A stretch of DNA of 64,000 nt from Phoronis australis (GCA_002633005.1 NMRA01000402.1:211540-275539), one strand, 5' to 3'. Numbered from the stretch's first letter, positions 24,395-36,403 are shown. The notes: generated by a model not told the origin, from the sequence alone. Numbers and translations are program-made.

Positions 24395-25335
24395 CAGTGG
24401 GTTTGGATTGACATTTTAGCGCGGAACGTTTATTCGTAAAGCTTGTAGTTTATTATTGGAGTAACCATTACAATAAAAATGGCATATGAGGTAGAAAAGA
24501 AATTAATTAACTATGATTTAGTGATATGTGTATATTTATTGTTTTTAACAATGCAGGAGTACGCATGGTGTATATGTTTTCAGACAGGTACATGAATCAT
24601 TATAGTACACCAATGCTGTGGAATAAACAACCCATATTTTAAGTGCTTCTGGGCTAGGAATGAATACAGCTATGTTGGAGCTGATGACTTTGGAATGGTA
24701 TTTTAATTAATAAAATGGTTGTGTATATGCAGAAGCCTGGCATTAGATTACGACCCATGTTTTGATTAGCGACTGTCGATCTCGAACGCCGTTTAACAAA
24801 ACAGGGGCCTCTTGGTAATAAATTCCTCGTTATTTGTAATGAGAAATTTATTGGTTGATATTTGTAATGAGGAATTTATTGCTTGACTGAATTATTATAC
24901 CTGTACATGTAGTCAAAGCGATTTCATTTACATTTGCCAACATGAACACTATGCTGGCAAATGGCAGGGAATGTTGAAATCGAAAAAGTTGCAAGCACGT
25001 CAATTGATTAAGGATTCGTTTTGTGTACCTAGATGCATTTTGAGAGGCCGACTGTCGCCCGTGGACCTGTACACGCATTTGGTGCAGGGATGATGCGGGA
25101 CGCGGGCTCTTTCTGAAAAAGCATAAACAATTGAAACAGGCAATGGCCCAAGGAACAGCTAAAAGACATGACCAATTGCAGAGTTCGACAACCATTGAGT
25201 TTTTGCCTGCACCTTTCTCATTGAACATGTTCCAGATCCATTGGGTAGTCTGGTAGTTTGTGGCGTGAGAGCTAAATTCTGATTAATAATCTTCAGATAA
25301 CTTATACAAGTATGGGCATACCAATAGAGTCTTAC

Positions 25336-25428
25336 CTCGAACGATTTTGATCCTGGTCGTTTATTGTCTACGGTGCTCAACTCAGTATTAACGTCTAAGG
25401 GATACGCTTTGAATAACAAAGAGCCTCT
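25336..25428 (-). CDS. Possible upstream exon of the membrane-protein gene
   Basis: A phase-0 frame (LLFKAYPLDVNTELSTVDNK...SFE) ends at a good donor (GAG|GTAAGA at 25335) and would join in phase with the exon at 24006. The frame is closed by TAG at 25431-25429, and beyond that the same frame stays open apart from one further TAG. The acceptor is therefore unclear; it may be a weak site next to the TAG, or the exon may be decayed. Confidence 0.3.
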
Positions 25429-25912
25429 CTACGGGTTGCCCGTCATGGGCTACCGGGGATTTACGAAAGGGCCCCGCGGGGGATCTTTCGGAAACGTCCG
25501 GAGTGATTTTACGTCCACAAATGGTCCCCAGGGAACTCTTTCAGAAGTTGTTCCACAGCACTGGTATTCAGCAGTGAGACTTAACAGTGCTGGTTAAGAA
25601 AGACAGACACCACTTGAGATTGGAAATTCAGCCCCGCAGTGATGGATAGGAGGCGGCAATTGAACTAATTAACGGACATGTGAGCACCGACCAAATAACA
25701 TTGTTGATCGATTCTCAGCGTACGCAATTGGTAACTCATCTGTGTTTGGTCATGTACGAGCAGAAATGAATGTAACCGCTTGGCTAACGGGCTTTTTGGT
25801 CAAAGGTGTAACAGTTACTTTATTATGAAGGGAAACCAAAGAAACCCGGCCATTGACTTGAAATAACTTCAAGGTTTCCCTTTATCTGTAATCTGGCTAC
25901 TATAAGAGAAGT

Positions 25913-26056
25913 CCAGTAACGCTTCCCTCAACGATTCATTAAGGACCAAAATTGAGCAAGAAGTGACATTTTGCCAGAATTGCTAAAACAATCTCGAAAG
26001 AGCCCTCATGGGGGCTTTACATTATTGGGGGCTCTTTCAGAAATCCTTGTTACTGG
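25913..26056. mobile_element. Small MITE with CCAGTAAC ends
   Basis: 144 bp bounded by CCAGTAACGCTTCC and its imperfect inverse ending GTTACTGG. It contains a hairpin with GAAAGAGCCC and GGGCTCTTTC arms (25995-26039). Single copy in this window. Confidence 0.45.
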
Positions 26057-26199
26057 AACAAATGACGTCACAGCTGAACTGAAAGCAGACAATCTCTAAT
26101 ATAGGCTCCCGGTGTCGTAAAATAAGTGACATGTTGTGTGATAGCCCAATGAAAAATTACTGAAAGCGTACCCAACAAATCAAGAGTCGCTGTAAAATT

Positions 26200-26342
26200 C
26201 AAACGTTAGGACCTCGCTAAAAAGCAAGACTTCGCGAGATTACTTGACATATTACCGTGTATTTAAAATGAGAACACGTGACTATGACTAGATTTTAGTT
26301 AGATCTCAGCGTAGGTCCTAGCGTTACTGAACGCACGCCAGG
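26200..26342. mobile_element. MITE family R1, copy 2
   Basis: Matches 1851-1989 along its length (gttaggacctcgct-aaaagcaagacttcgcgagatta ... gtaggtcctagcgttactgaacgcacgccagg). The left end is the more degraded. Confidence 0.65.
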
Positions 26343-26489
26343 TCTTATATTTTGTGTATAGGTAAGGATAGTGACCGCCTTATGTGAACTCAGTGAACTT
26401 TGGTTCTGAAGAGTTGAACTTTTGAGCTATAAGAGCACATTTTGAATATTTTCGTCTCGGCTAAAGCTGCAAATGCAATTAGGCCTTTT

Positions 26490-26905
26490 AACAAATTCTA
26501 GTGCTTCAGACTGAATGACCAATGACAGACAAATTGCACTCTAGATTGGGTCCTGCAGAAACCAAAAAGGACCCCCAAAATTAGCTAGCCCATACATTCA
26601 AGGTACCACAAAAAACCAATTCCATGAGATTCAAATACATGTCACTGGTCACTAAGTGCCCTATGACAGATAAAATACACTCTGGGTTGTGGCCGGCAGA
26701 AACCCCTAAAAATATCAACTACGGTATACTATCAAAAATTTGAGCTAGACTACTTTAGATTTTAGAGGTACCGGCCAAAACATATTTAAAACGAACAATA
26801 GTACCGCACTGAACACCGAATGACCCATGACATATAAATTGCACTCTGGAATGGGTCCGGCAGAAACCAAAATATGACCCCAAAAATTACAACTGGCCGC
26901 ACACG
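26490..26905 (-). repeat. Satellite block, inverted relative to 30330-31430
   Basis: Read on the minus strand, this block carries the same ordered words as the right array: ggtttctgccggaccca, ccagagtgcaattt, tcatgggtcattcggtgttcagtgcggtactattgttcg, gtgaccagtgacatgtatt. It holds a little more than one ~300-bp unit. It lies left of the gene relic at 27170-29910, so the two satellite blocks face each other. Confidence 0.75.
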
Positions 26906-27820
26906 AAACCACTATTTAACCGGGTACAGTGATGCTGGACGCAAAGTGCTACTGGAATTCCAAGACCAGTTTTCAACTGATAATAAGGGGTTTTTGAAGC
27001 CCATTAGAAGATGAAAAGTGCACAACTTTGCAAAAAAAAGTATAAACAAGAAGCAGCCTCTTGCCACGGACAAGTCAACAGCTGAGAGCCTTCGAGACGT
27101 TTTCATTCGTTTACTCGTTATCATTTCGGAAATGTCCGTTTTTGACATGAGATATGTGATGACGTTTCCAATTATGTAGTACCCACTGTCTATTGCGAGC
27201 TCTAACGGATACATGACCAAGACAGAAAAAAGCAAGTTGTTAGGCAAACTTGAGGGTTTCCAAGGAGGCTTCTCAGAAGCACTTGTTCCATTGATTGACG
27301 TGACCTTAATAGATGCCCGAGGGACTCATGCTGCATTCGTTTCTGTCTTTCAGTGGAAACATCGTATCTTATAGAAATCTGGCCCGAAACCTTCTAGCCT
27401 ACGTCTGTGCAAGCTCAAGTAAGGAGGTCCATGTCTCATTCGATACATACAAAACGCTCTCGCTGAAGAGCAGCGAACGGCAATTGCGTGGAGCAGAAGA
27501 CCAACTTTTCGTCATCAATGGCCCAGAGCAAACACCCAGACAGACTAGTCAAAAATTGTTGCAGAACGGGACATTTAAGGACAGTTTGGCTACGTTTCTC
27601 CTACAAGAATTGCAAAAAGACCAATATGGATCAATTCTTGGTAAAACAACACTTGTTGTATCACAATGCAGCAAGTGTATTCGCCTTTCCTACAGTGGTA
27701 CCATGACAGCGCACCATCCACCGGATCTTCAAGGCCTCCACAAAGAAGCCGGCACGCTTCTTGCCTTCCACTTAGCCAACTCAAATGACAATACATTAAT
27801 CAGGGCTTCTGACACGTATG

Positions 27821-29166
27821 CAGGGCCGTAGGAAGCGGGGGCGGGAGGCGGGGGGGGGGGGCACGTCCCNGGGGGGGGGGGGGGGGCACGTCCCCAAAAA
27901 ACTTTCAGGCGTCAGGTTTAAACCGTGGCAACCGACATTTGAGAAAAGAAAGACAGTTGAGAAACGAAAGACTGCGAAATACGGATAAGAAAGAAAATTC
28001 AAAGGAACAATTAACAACTCTGTATCAGTGCATGATTTACCTTTTGAGGATACTGGTCAGGACATTGTCGTTAGGGTCTCCGCTTTTGAAACACAGGTCA
28101 TCTTAACACACTTGAAAGCGTGCACGTAATCAATCATACATATATTTTGAAAAATCGAGAACATTTTTAATGCGAAGCTTGTGCGGAGTGTACCAATTCA
28201 CTGGATTTTTAAATTCAATTAGTCAATTTTGCGAATGCAAAACTAGATTTTTCAAGAGGCCCCTCTCTGGCAAGGGATAACAGAGACAACTTTTACTCTA
28301 TTTTTTCAAAATTGCATATCACTTGAAAAAAGTGATGTCCTGACAGATAACTTCAATCGCATTTTTTGATTTCTGAAAATATAGATATTTTCATATTCAA
28401 GGGCCCCACCCTTGAAGGAGGCCATTGATGACATTCAAGTGGCCACCCTTTTTGTGTTTTATTGACAAATTCTTAAGGGGCCACTGACGGAGAGAGGGCC
28501 CAATGTTGCAATCGATTACCTCTATTGTTTTGTTTTTTGTGAAATCGTGCAACCGACTTTCATGTTGAAGGAGCTCACTCCCTGTATCATTTTCCCCAGC
28601 CATCAGAAACTGGGCTACCGGTCGTGTTTCAACGAGGGATTTTGAAACAACCCCAAAGGCACTATATCAGAGACTTCGGCACCTCACCTTTTCGAAAAAA
28701 AACTTCTTAAAAGAATGGCCATAATAAAATAAAGTTTTCCCGAAACTGGAACACAATAAAACGAATCTTGACCTTAGAGCGAGCACAGACTGCCGGTACG
28801 AGCTGCCTGTCGCAAGTGAATCATAGCAGATCTGATCAGCAGCTAGCTTTAGTTCATAGGGAATTGCGTATTTTCACAATGCTAGATCTCCGCTATGGCT
28901 ACTTCAGCCAACTCCTCCCTACCGGTCAGTGTACTGGTCTTAGGCCCATTCTTACTCTCCGTGTTGGTTCACGGTTACTCAACTCTTGACGGATGCATCC
29001 CCGGGATTGTCTCAGGGCGGAACCAGGATTTCGAGTTGGGTGGCGGGAGGGAGGGGGNNNNNNNNNNNNNNNNNNNNNNNNNNNNNNNNNNNGGGGGGGG
29101 TTGATTCGAGAAGTCGAAATGGTTTGTGCCCCCCTCCCCAATAATTTTTGCCTTCCTACGGACCTG
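27821..29166. mobile_element. hAT-like non-autonomous insertion, 5-bp target duplication GTATG
   Basis: The ends are CAGGGCCGTAGGAAG and, on the other strand, CAGGTCCGTAGGAAG. GTATG stands at 27816-27820 and again at 29167-29171. Removing the 1346-bp insert with one GTATG lets the reading frame of the host relic continue, which fixes the borders. Both subterminal regions are G-rich; there is one N (27870) and a 35-base N run (29058-29092), where the assembly failed in a poly-G tract. CAGGG ends suggest hAT, although 5 bp is shorter than the usual 8. Confidence 0.8.
29012..29100. other. Assembly gap in a poly-G tract
   Basis: Thirty-five Ns (29058-29092) sit between G runs. The sequence cagggcggaaccaggatttc just before it looks like another CAGGG-type MITE end, so a nested element may be hidden here. 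Confidence 0.5.
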
Positions 29167-30329
29167 GTATGTTAATGTAATTGTCATCGGACTGACAGCA
29201 AGACAAGTGAAGAGCGGCAGAGAAATGTCTTTCGAGCGTGTAGTAATGGACTGTGAATCTGGTAATAACCTTGGACGTTTAAACGTTACCGCCATTGTTC
29301 AGGCTTTAGAGTCTATACAACATGGTCTCACTGCAGCATTGCCTGGTCTGCATGCAATGACGGGGTGTGACGTCACAGCAGCAATGTTTAGCAAAGGGAA
29401 AGTGAGAACTCTGGAAATCAGCTTCTTCTCAGAGTTAATAAGCGTAGATGTCCGAGACGAAAGAAAGTTCATATGCATCCTATGTGGAGTGAAGGGAGGA
29501 GTCAAAGATGTCAATGCAGCGAAATATCTGAAATTAATCGAGACGACCGGAAAGTAAACAAGGTCATAACTGCAATTGATAAAACAAAGTTGATAAAAGC
29601 AACGAAAATACTTTCAAATGTTTTCATGGAATTAAACCAAATGGCTTAGTCTCAGTTGATACTTAAAGGACAGTAAGTGGTGTTCAGGCTCTATGTTTTT
29701 GTTCGTCAGCTGTTAGACAATTGGTCCCTAGTCAATTAAATTTTCTCTCTATTTATTTCAGGAAAAGCCGATGTCCAACATCAAGAAGATCGACTTTGCA
29801 TTGCGCCTTCCTTGCCGAAAGACACTATTGAACAAGCTCATTATATTCCATTGCTCTGGGGTCAAGCGGATTCGGCCGACCCGGAAACGGTTTGGAACCT
29901 CTGAATTACATTTTCGTGGTTCCTCGATCTAATGCAAATTTAGGGGACATGTGTTGCCGCTGACGTATGTTTTACTGGTGTCAGTTTCGATAGCTCATTA
30001 CACTACACTAGCTGCGGTTTTAAACATCACTTAATGGGTTGGTTTTAGACAGTTCTTGGCGTCCCAAAGTTTTACTGTCATCAGGTACTTTTCAAAATGC
30101 TTACTTTCCGCAATCATCAATTTGACACTCAGTGTGAGAGCTCAGTAGTCACAAAACTATTACGGAAATACAGGATTTCGCCATGAGCCGAAAAACGTGA
30201 TCGCAACACCTTCCTTAATGAAATCCTTTATTCTACGAAACTGAAAAAAAGCTTTAACCGATATATTCGTTATCTGATATGTCACAGATTTTCAATATTA
30301 TATGTACGTGGCTGAGATTTCTGGGGCTG

Positions 30330-31430
30330 GCGAGCACAACATAGAGTGGGTTTTATCTGTCATGAGGCATTTAGTAACCAGTAACATTTATTTGAATCAC
30401 AAAGAATTGTTTATTGTGGTACCTCGAATGAAGATCTAGTCCTTTTAGGATGTCATTTTGTGTTTCTGGCGAACGCTTTCCAGAGCACAATTTGACTGTC
30501 ATGGGTCATCTGGTGCGGCACGATTATTGGTTTTAAGTCAGTTTTAGCCGATACCTCGGGTATCTAATGTAGATCAAAATTTCGATGGCATACCGTGGTT
30601 GTGATTTTTGAGGATTTCTGCCGGGCACAATCCAGAGCGTATTTTGTCTGCCATAGGGTATTTGGTGACCAGTGGCATGTATTGAATCACATGGAATTGT
30701 TTTTTTGTGGTATCTCGAATGTAGGTGCTAGCTATTTTTCAGGGTGTTTTTTGGTTTCTGCCGGACCCATTTCAGAGTGTAGTTTGTCTGTCATGGGTCA
30801 TTCGGTGTTCAGTGCTGTACTATTGTTCGTTTTAAATCAGTTTTGGTCAGTACCACAAATATCTAGTCTAGCTCAAATTTTTGATGGCATACCGTGGTTG
30901 AGATTTTTTGGGGTTTCTGCAGTGCACAACCCAGAATGTATTTTGTCTGTCATAGGAAATTTAGTGACCAGTGACATGTATTGAATCACTTGGAATTTTT
31001 TGTGGTACCTCGAATGTGTGGGGTAGCTCATTTTCGGGGTCCTTTTTGGTTTCTGCCGGACTCATTCCAGAGTGCAATTTGTCTGTCATGGATCATTTGG
31101 TGTTCAGTGCGGTAATATTGTTCGTTTTAAATCAGTTTTGGCCAGTACCTCGAATATCTAGTCTTGCTCAAAATTTTGATGACATATCGTGGTTGACATT
31201 TCTAGGGGTTTCTGCCGGGCACAACCCAGGGTGTATTTTGTATGTCATAAGACAATTGGCGACCAGTGGCATGTATTGAATCACATGGCATTGTTTTTGT
31301 GGTACCTCAAATGTATATGCTAGCTCATTTTTGGGGGTCCTTTTATGGTTTCTGCCGGACCCATTCCAGAGTGCAATTTGTCTGCTATGGGTCATTCGGT
31401 GTTCAGTGCGGTACTATTGCTCTTTTTAAA
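30330..31430 (+). repeat. ~300-bp tandem satellite, about 3.5 units
   Basis: The phrase gtattttgtctgtcata...ttagtgaccagtgacatgtattgaatcac recurs starting near 30350, 30640, 30940 and 31235, giving a period of about 290-300 bp. Each unit also carries ggtttctgccggac-cattccagagtgcaatttgtctgtcatgg-tcatt. Frames of 75-129 codons run through it but repeat with the unit and show no protein likeness. Confidence 0.85.
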
Positions 31431-31858
31431 TCGGGTTTTCAACGCGGCAGCAAAATAGCTACCAATTTGGTAGATGCCTATCAACTAAAGAATGGAAAGC
31501 GATGGAGAAGATTCAATATGCTTTACATATGGTTTGTAGTGGAGCGTTTATTTTAAGTAAAAGGCAATATCCAAATATTTATTTCTATTTCAACAGATCA
31601 ATTGGAAATAATTTTGAATAGCTGTGATTGAAAAGCTGTGATGACACCCTCTTCCATGTTTCTAGATGGCTGTCAGAGTGACGAGCCGTGTCCTCTTGAT
31701 TCAAGCGACGTGCCATACATGTACATGTATGTCTTCACCGACATCTAATTTGTTGAAACTCAGCGTATTTAGCAATGATGATGACTTCACAATTTTTCAA
31801 GACTTCCGCCGAAATCATGAGAGTCGGACAATTTCAGAACGTAGAGATGTGTCATGGT

Positions 31859-32007
31859 TTAAGCCTTGCGTAAGCCTCTGAGGTTTTCTGCGCTGACAAA
31901 TCCGTTGAAAATCTTTGCGTTTGCCAATCGAATAGCCTCGTCTTCATCACCGATTTTATATAGCAGCACGTCATGCACGAAGTTTTTTATCTGGTCCTTG
32001 TGAATAC
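31859..32007 (-). CDS. Possible terminal exon, unrecognised
   Basis: A frame of about 48 codons (IHKDQIKNFVHDVLLYKIGD, EDEAIRLANAKIFNGFVSAE, NLRGLRKA) ends at TAA (31861-31859) and is preceded by an acceptor-like AG at 32009-32008. The composition is charged and looks coding, with no low complexity. The polypyrimidine tract is poor and no partner exon was found. It could be a gene's last exon or a transposon relic. Confidence 0.3.
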
Positions 32008-33186
32008 CTCTAAGCTTTTAAAATAACGTTCAACACATGCTAACGCCTTAGACCGAAAATCAGTGTGCAGCAGGAGACATTTCTTACCGCTAGTGACATA
32101 ACTTGACAACTTTAACTAACAGTAAATTCACAAACTCGTCAAATTAACATAACCTGAGAATGAAAAGCTGTATCTTCTATCACAGCACACTGCACGTGTA
32201 ACCAGGCACGGTTATCTCATCTTCTTGTTCGTACATGCGCATCTCTTGCAGTCAATCATACACGTGCTAGTTGCTACATGTGCCTGTACAGGTTGTCTGG
32301 TGCTACTATCTTTTCCAGCAGTTCACGGCACACTTGAACAAAAATCGATAAAACTGTTTTTTCCGTTTGCCAGGAAATTTCTTGCTTTGATTAGACTTCC
32401 TTGTCACCGCTGAAATTAGCATCAACCCTTACATGTAAGACCCATCCCAATGTTCGAACGTGAGAGATCCCCCGTCAGTTAATGGATCATCTCCTTAACC
32501 ATCAAAAACAAAAGAATATTGGATGGACCTGCAGACAAAACCCTCATAAGTAAAGCCAACTGACAGAAACGCTATGCCTTTAGTTGATCCGTGTTTTCTT
32601 CAATTGATGATCCATAGGTTGCCCTAAATTGCACCGAAAGGTGTAAACTAAAACGTTACTTGGTTCTCGGGGATATTCAGATGATCAAAGAAAGATGGGG
32701 ACAGGTCACACCTCTTGAACATAAAAATGCTTTACAATCTTTTAATATTCAATTTTGTAGCTGTAAATAAACGCTGTGGACCTATCTGTGTGGATTGACT
32801 TTTTTAATCACATGTATTGTAAACACAAAAGCACAGTGTAATAGAAAAAGGATACGCACATGTCACATCCACGCGCTCGCTTTTCGAGATCTGACATCAT
32901 AATTGGAACCTGTGTGTACTATGAAAACAAAAGAGTGGAAGAGGCCTATCTATTGATACTTTTTTTCAAATTCATAATTGCTGAAATAGAACATTTTCCA
33001 ACTGAAAGCATTTACTTCTTTAAAATCTGTGTGATGTTTTCCCCCCAACAAATGAGCAATTAAAATTGTATCTGAGTTATGTAATTCGCCAAAGAAAACT
33101 TCTGTAGACGAGAGAAAAAAATTGTACTTTACCAAATAACCATTGTCTGCTTGCAGACTAGGCATTTAAATCCCAGAAAAGATGGA
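32008..33186. other. Spacer with nothing recognised
   Basis: AT-rich; only short random frames. No repeat shared with the rest of the window was noticed. Confidence 0.35.
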
Positions 33187-33812
33187 CCATATTAATTAGA
33201 CAGCCGATCTTTGGTCTGATTGCGGGTGTATGCCTCTATTGGGAGTTATGCATCGTTGGCATGCTATATTAAACAAAGTTCACCTGTTGCATACGTGTAA
33301 CATTACAGCAAACAGAAAACAGAAAGCGGTTTCTTGGAGTATATTTTTCGCCATCTGGGAAATTAACTTTTCTTTCTATTTCCTATTTTTCCCACGCCTA
33401 CGGGAAAGTATTTCTAGGAAAACACTTATCTTATTTTTCTAGGCTAGGCCATCTGGAACCTTAGAATGGCTGAATTATATGTAAAATAGACAAAATTATT
33501 ACAGAATTTCCGATAACATACTCCTTGTAATATAACCCTGCGTTTAATCAAAGATTATAGACAACAGATTCGCAACTCCGACATTTTCTTGCGTATTATC
33601 CCAGAGGAGGAACCACTATCCTAAATTATCTGTTTCAGTTTCCGGTTAGTGTACTGTGACGACACAACGGTCGGCCATGATAAGCAGACGACGTACTTGA
33701 CGGAAATAATAACAGAAAATTTGGCCAGGTGTCGCTAGTGAACAATGACGTCATTGCTTCTGTAAGAGCACAGATTTCGTCCATTGAAAGTATACGGAGT
33801 TGGCGGTTTTAT
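33187..33812. repeat. Dispersed repeat R6, copy 1
   Basis: About 626 bp matching 44551-45176 in the same orientation: catattaattagacagc-gat, gggtgtatgcctctatt-ggagt-atgcatc, acaaagttcacct-ttgca, tccggttagtgta-tgtgacgac, gtccattgaaagtatacgga. The frame at 33230 is kept in both copies for about 30 codons (MPL-GVMHR-HAILNKVHLL), which may be a coding relic or chance. No inverted ends seen. Confidence 0.7.
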
Positions 33813-35232
33813 CAATTCCGAAGTGGTGTTATATTTCCCATATTTCTATAGACTTGAAGCAATCTGTTTCCTCATACAGCATAAGGGGTGGTTTTGAAAC
33901 ATCTTCTTGAACACAATCGCGTCCCCACACGTCCCAGTGGACACCTTTACAGCTAACCACATCACAGGTTTCCTAACGTTTTTGAGTTTCTGGTGAATTT
34001 TCCTTACTAAGCAGTAAGAGCCTAAATTATCTGTGTGTTATTGTAGTTCAATCTGGCGGTTGTTGTTTTCATTATTCAATTCTGTAATAATAATGAAGCG
34101 GCTAATAATAATTGCAGCATAGAAAATTCATTCTGGCTCGTACTACGTAGGCCTATTACATTTTGCCACGACGCAACAAGGACTAAATGACGTAACTCAT
34201 CATAATTGAGTTTCGTTAAAAGAGGCACGGGGTGGTGCACATCGTTGGTTCTCATCAGGGCGCACGTCAAATCTCCGTGGGTTGCAGACAAAAACCATAC
34301 ACTTACTTAGTCGTGTTCACCATTTGGAAATCAATGTACGTTTTGTCGTGTAATGGTGCCCAAAATGTAGGATTTCTAAGCAAAGGCCCGCGACCAACAA
34401 ACTTTTGTCAAGATTCGACTCGAAAATTGACCAATCACATCACGAGAAACTGAAAAGTAATACTCGAAGCAAGGCACGCGATTCGACAATTTTCGAGTCG
34501 ACGAATCAATTTTAGAAACAATTTTGTATTGTGGTGTAGTTGTGTTTTCTATACCGCAGACGATTAAAAGTTGTTGTACACTTATTTATCTCATTAGTGA
34601 AATTTTATCACCTTGGTAAACTTTTTTACGCTCATAAGTCTGAAATTGATAGCTAAAATTTATCACCAAATTTTAACATCTCTTTAATTATGCGCAGGGG
34701 TTCTCCTCCAAAAATAAAAAATCTTATCAACCTTTGCGCATATCAAAATGGCGGCGATCAACAAAAAGGTAATTTCTGCAAATTAGAACCAATAAAATGA
34801 CTACAACCACAGAATAGCAAACATTCAATTTCATGTAACTTTGTGTGAAATTGTTAAGATAAACCTTCATTTTTTCTTAAGTCCGTTCCAAGAAAGCGAT
34901 GTTAATTTGACTTAAGTTATGTCTTAAGTTCGATTAATTAACCGAATGTGGAATTTTCAAAGTTTGGAAGTTGAGACAAATCTTTGACTTAAGTCAAAAA
35001 ATGAACTTAAGTCAGTTTCTTGAAACAGTCCCACGTACTCTCCAACACGCGGTTTGGCGTATTAGTACATTTGTGTTCTTTTGTTCTTGTGCGTCTTCGA
35101 ATGTTACTTTTTTCTAATGTGCAGCGTTGCTGAATAACTTTTAATATAGCCATCTAGCCAATCATGTGGGCTGATGTGGGTTTTGAGGCAAAATTGACGA
35201 ATTCTGACAGGACAATTGTATCCTCCAATAAT
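33813..35232. other. Spacer; small element with ACTTAAGT words at about 34870-35030
   Basis: In 34870-35030 the words gttccaagaaagcgatg...gacttaagt and acttaagtcagtttcttgaaac are roughly inverted, suggesting a ~160-bp MITE. The rest shows no gene. Confidence 0.35.
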
Positions 35233-36082
35233 ATAGATTATTACAGGGCGAAGTCGTTATCCCCTGTTATTTAGAGCCCGAGTGGATTTTGGAGAATTAT
35301 CGCCCGAGGGGCGTTAACCCCGAGGGTGATAATTCTACAAAATCCACGAGGGGGATAACGACTTAGAACATGTAATAATCTATTTATACCACATACTGAA
35401 CTAGAAACATTGCAATGAATCGAATTACCTTTCTCGACTCGCCTCAGCTTTGTAACTACTTTCTATGACAGAGGCCCGGGGTCGGAGGTCATGACCTTTT
35501 AAGAAAAGCCGAGCTATTTTTGTCAAATAATGCTTTTACTCCAAGCCAATTGAAAAATAAAACAAAATAGAAATAATGTTGATCTATAAATTAAGGTTTA
35601 GCAACTACTATAGCTTACTGCACGTTTTATCACGCTAACCTTCGACCGGGAAAATATCGTCTGCTAAAGTAGGTTACCACTAGTAACTGACTATAATGCT
35701 CAAGTCAAAGGATCCCGACGACACGATACCCGCATTCAAATTGGAGATCGGTGATTTAAAAGTGAGAGAACACGAGAGAAAAATTTCACTGAATTAAAAT
35801 ATCGTTTTTATGAAAATTTTGCGTCTTATTTTTCATAGCGTATAAATGTCGGTGCAATGCCCTTTGCTTAACATGCGATTGTTGCGCGTGCTCATTTAAG
35901 TATTCTATTTTCCCGTTCGATGACGCTGAGTGGTGTAGTGGTAAAGCCGGCGACTCGAAATTCTTGAGGCCGGGGTTCGAATCCGGCCTCGGTTTCCCGC
36001 CAAACTGTTATCTCACTAGTGAGATAACTTTATGGGTTATTCACGGTTGTATCTGCCATTCGAGGCTAATGTTGTAGTATAA
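35233..36082. mobile_element. Repeat R5 copy 2: fold-back arms, tRNA-like segment, palindrome
   Basis: Opposite orientation to 21412-22214. The fold-back part (35233-35383) has arms tagattattacagggcgaag and a longer inner palindrome (35262-35362) than copy 1; copy 1 therefore looks internally shortened. The tRNA-like segment lies at about 35929-36000 on the plus strand, and the perfect 22-bp palindrome at 36007-36028. The element ends about 320 bp before the TATA box of collagen gene A. Confidence 0.65.
35929..36000 (+). tRNA. tRNA-derived segment (pseudogene or SINE-like), inside R5
   Basis: Contains an A-box-like tgagtggtgtagtgg and a perfect B box ggttcgaatcc with matching flanking T-stem bases (gccggggttcgaatccggcc). 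The anticodon stem does not pair convincingly and no anticodon can be assigned, so this is not a working tRNA gene. It may still be a pol III promoter. Confidence 0.4.
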
Positions 36083-36403
36083 ATAGCCGTATGGTGACAA
36101 TCAGTCGATTGGCAACTTACTAAACCCCCTCGATGAAACAATTGCAGTAATCTCCAGAAGGGTAGACAAACTGTTGCTTTTTTTCAAAATGACGCAGGTT
36201 GCATTAAAGCGATGATCTGCGGGCTCCTAAAAACCATCACCGCGAATCTAAACGTATTTAGTGTGGAGATAGTGGCGTTTTTGTTTGTCTTCCCGCTGCA
36301 ATAATTATAGGTGTCACCATTTACGTGTTTGTAGTAACAACAAGGCAATTTCTAAGGAAAACTCATCACTGTCCATGGTAGGCGTATATCATCCGCGCAT
36401 AGT

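Larger units (their letters stand above)
27170..29910 (+). pseudogene. Broken gene of the uncharacterised 'ALPGLHAMTGCD' family
   Basis: Pieces in order: YPLSIASSNGYMTKTEKSK (about 27180-27235, after a stop), a frame LIDARGTHAAFVSVFQ (about 27306-27354), a frameshift into 27355-27820 (SFDTYKTLSLKSSERQLRGA, GILGKTT-like, SGTMTAHHPPDLQGLHKEAG, NTLIRASDT), an inserted element at 27821-29166, then NVIVIGLTARQVKSG, ALPGLHAMTGCDVTAAMF and KDVNAAKYLKLIE to 29559. Further relics in shifted frames (SNIKKIDFA, AHYIPLLWGQADSADP) follow at 29762-29890. Similar proteins are common and repeated in invertebrate genomes but have no assigned function that I know. The DT[DY]..VIVIG context recalls the acidic core of PIN/FEN-fold nucleases, which is inference. 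At least two frameshifts and one stop make it non-functional. Confidence 0.7.

Noticed and set aside
29554-29761. A canonical-looking intron (GTAAAC...TTTATTTCAG) at the end of the gene relic
   Set aside because: The splice sites are good, but joining leaves the relic in the wrong frame for the following family-like words, so it was treated as decayed sequence.
30595-31556. Plus-strand frames of 75-129 codons
   Set aside because: They follow the ~300-bp satellite period and repeat with it, so they are by-products of the repeat.
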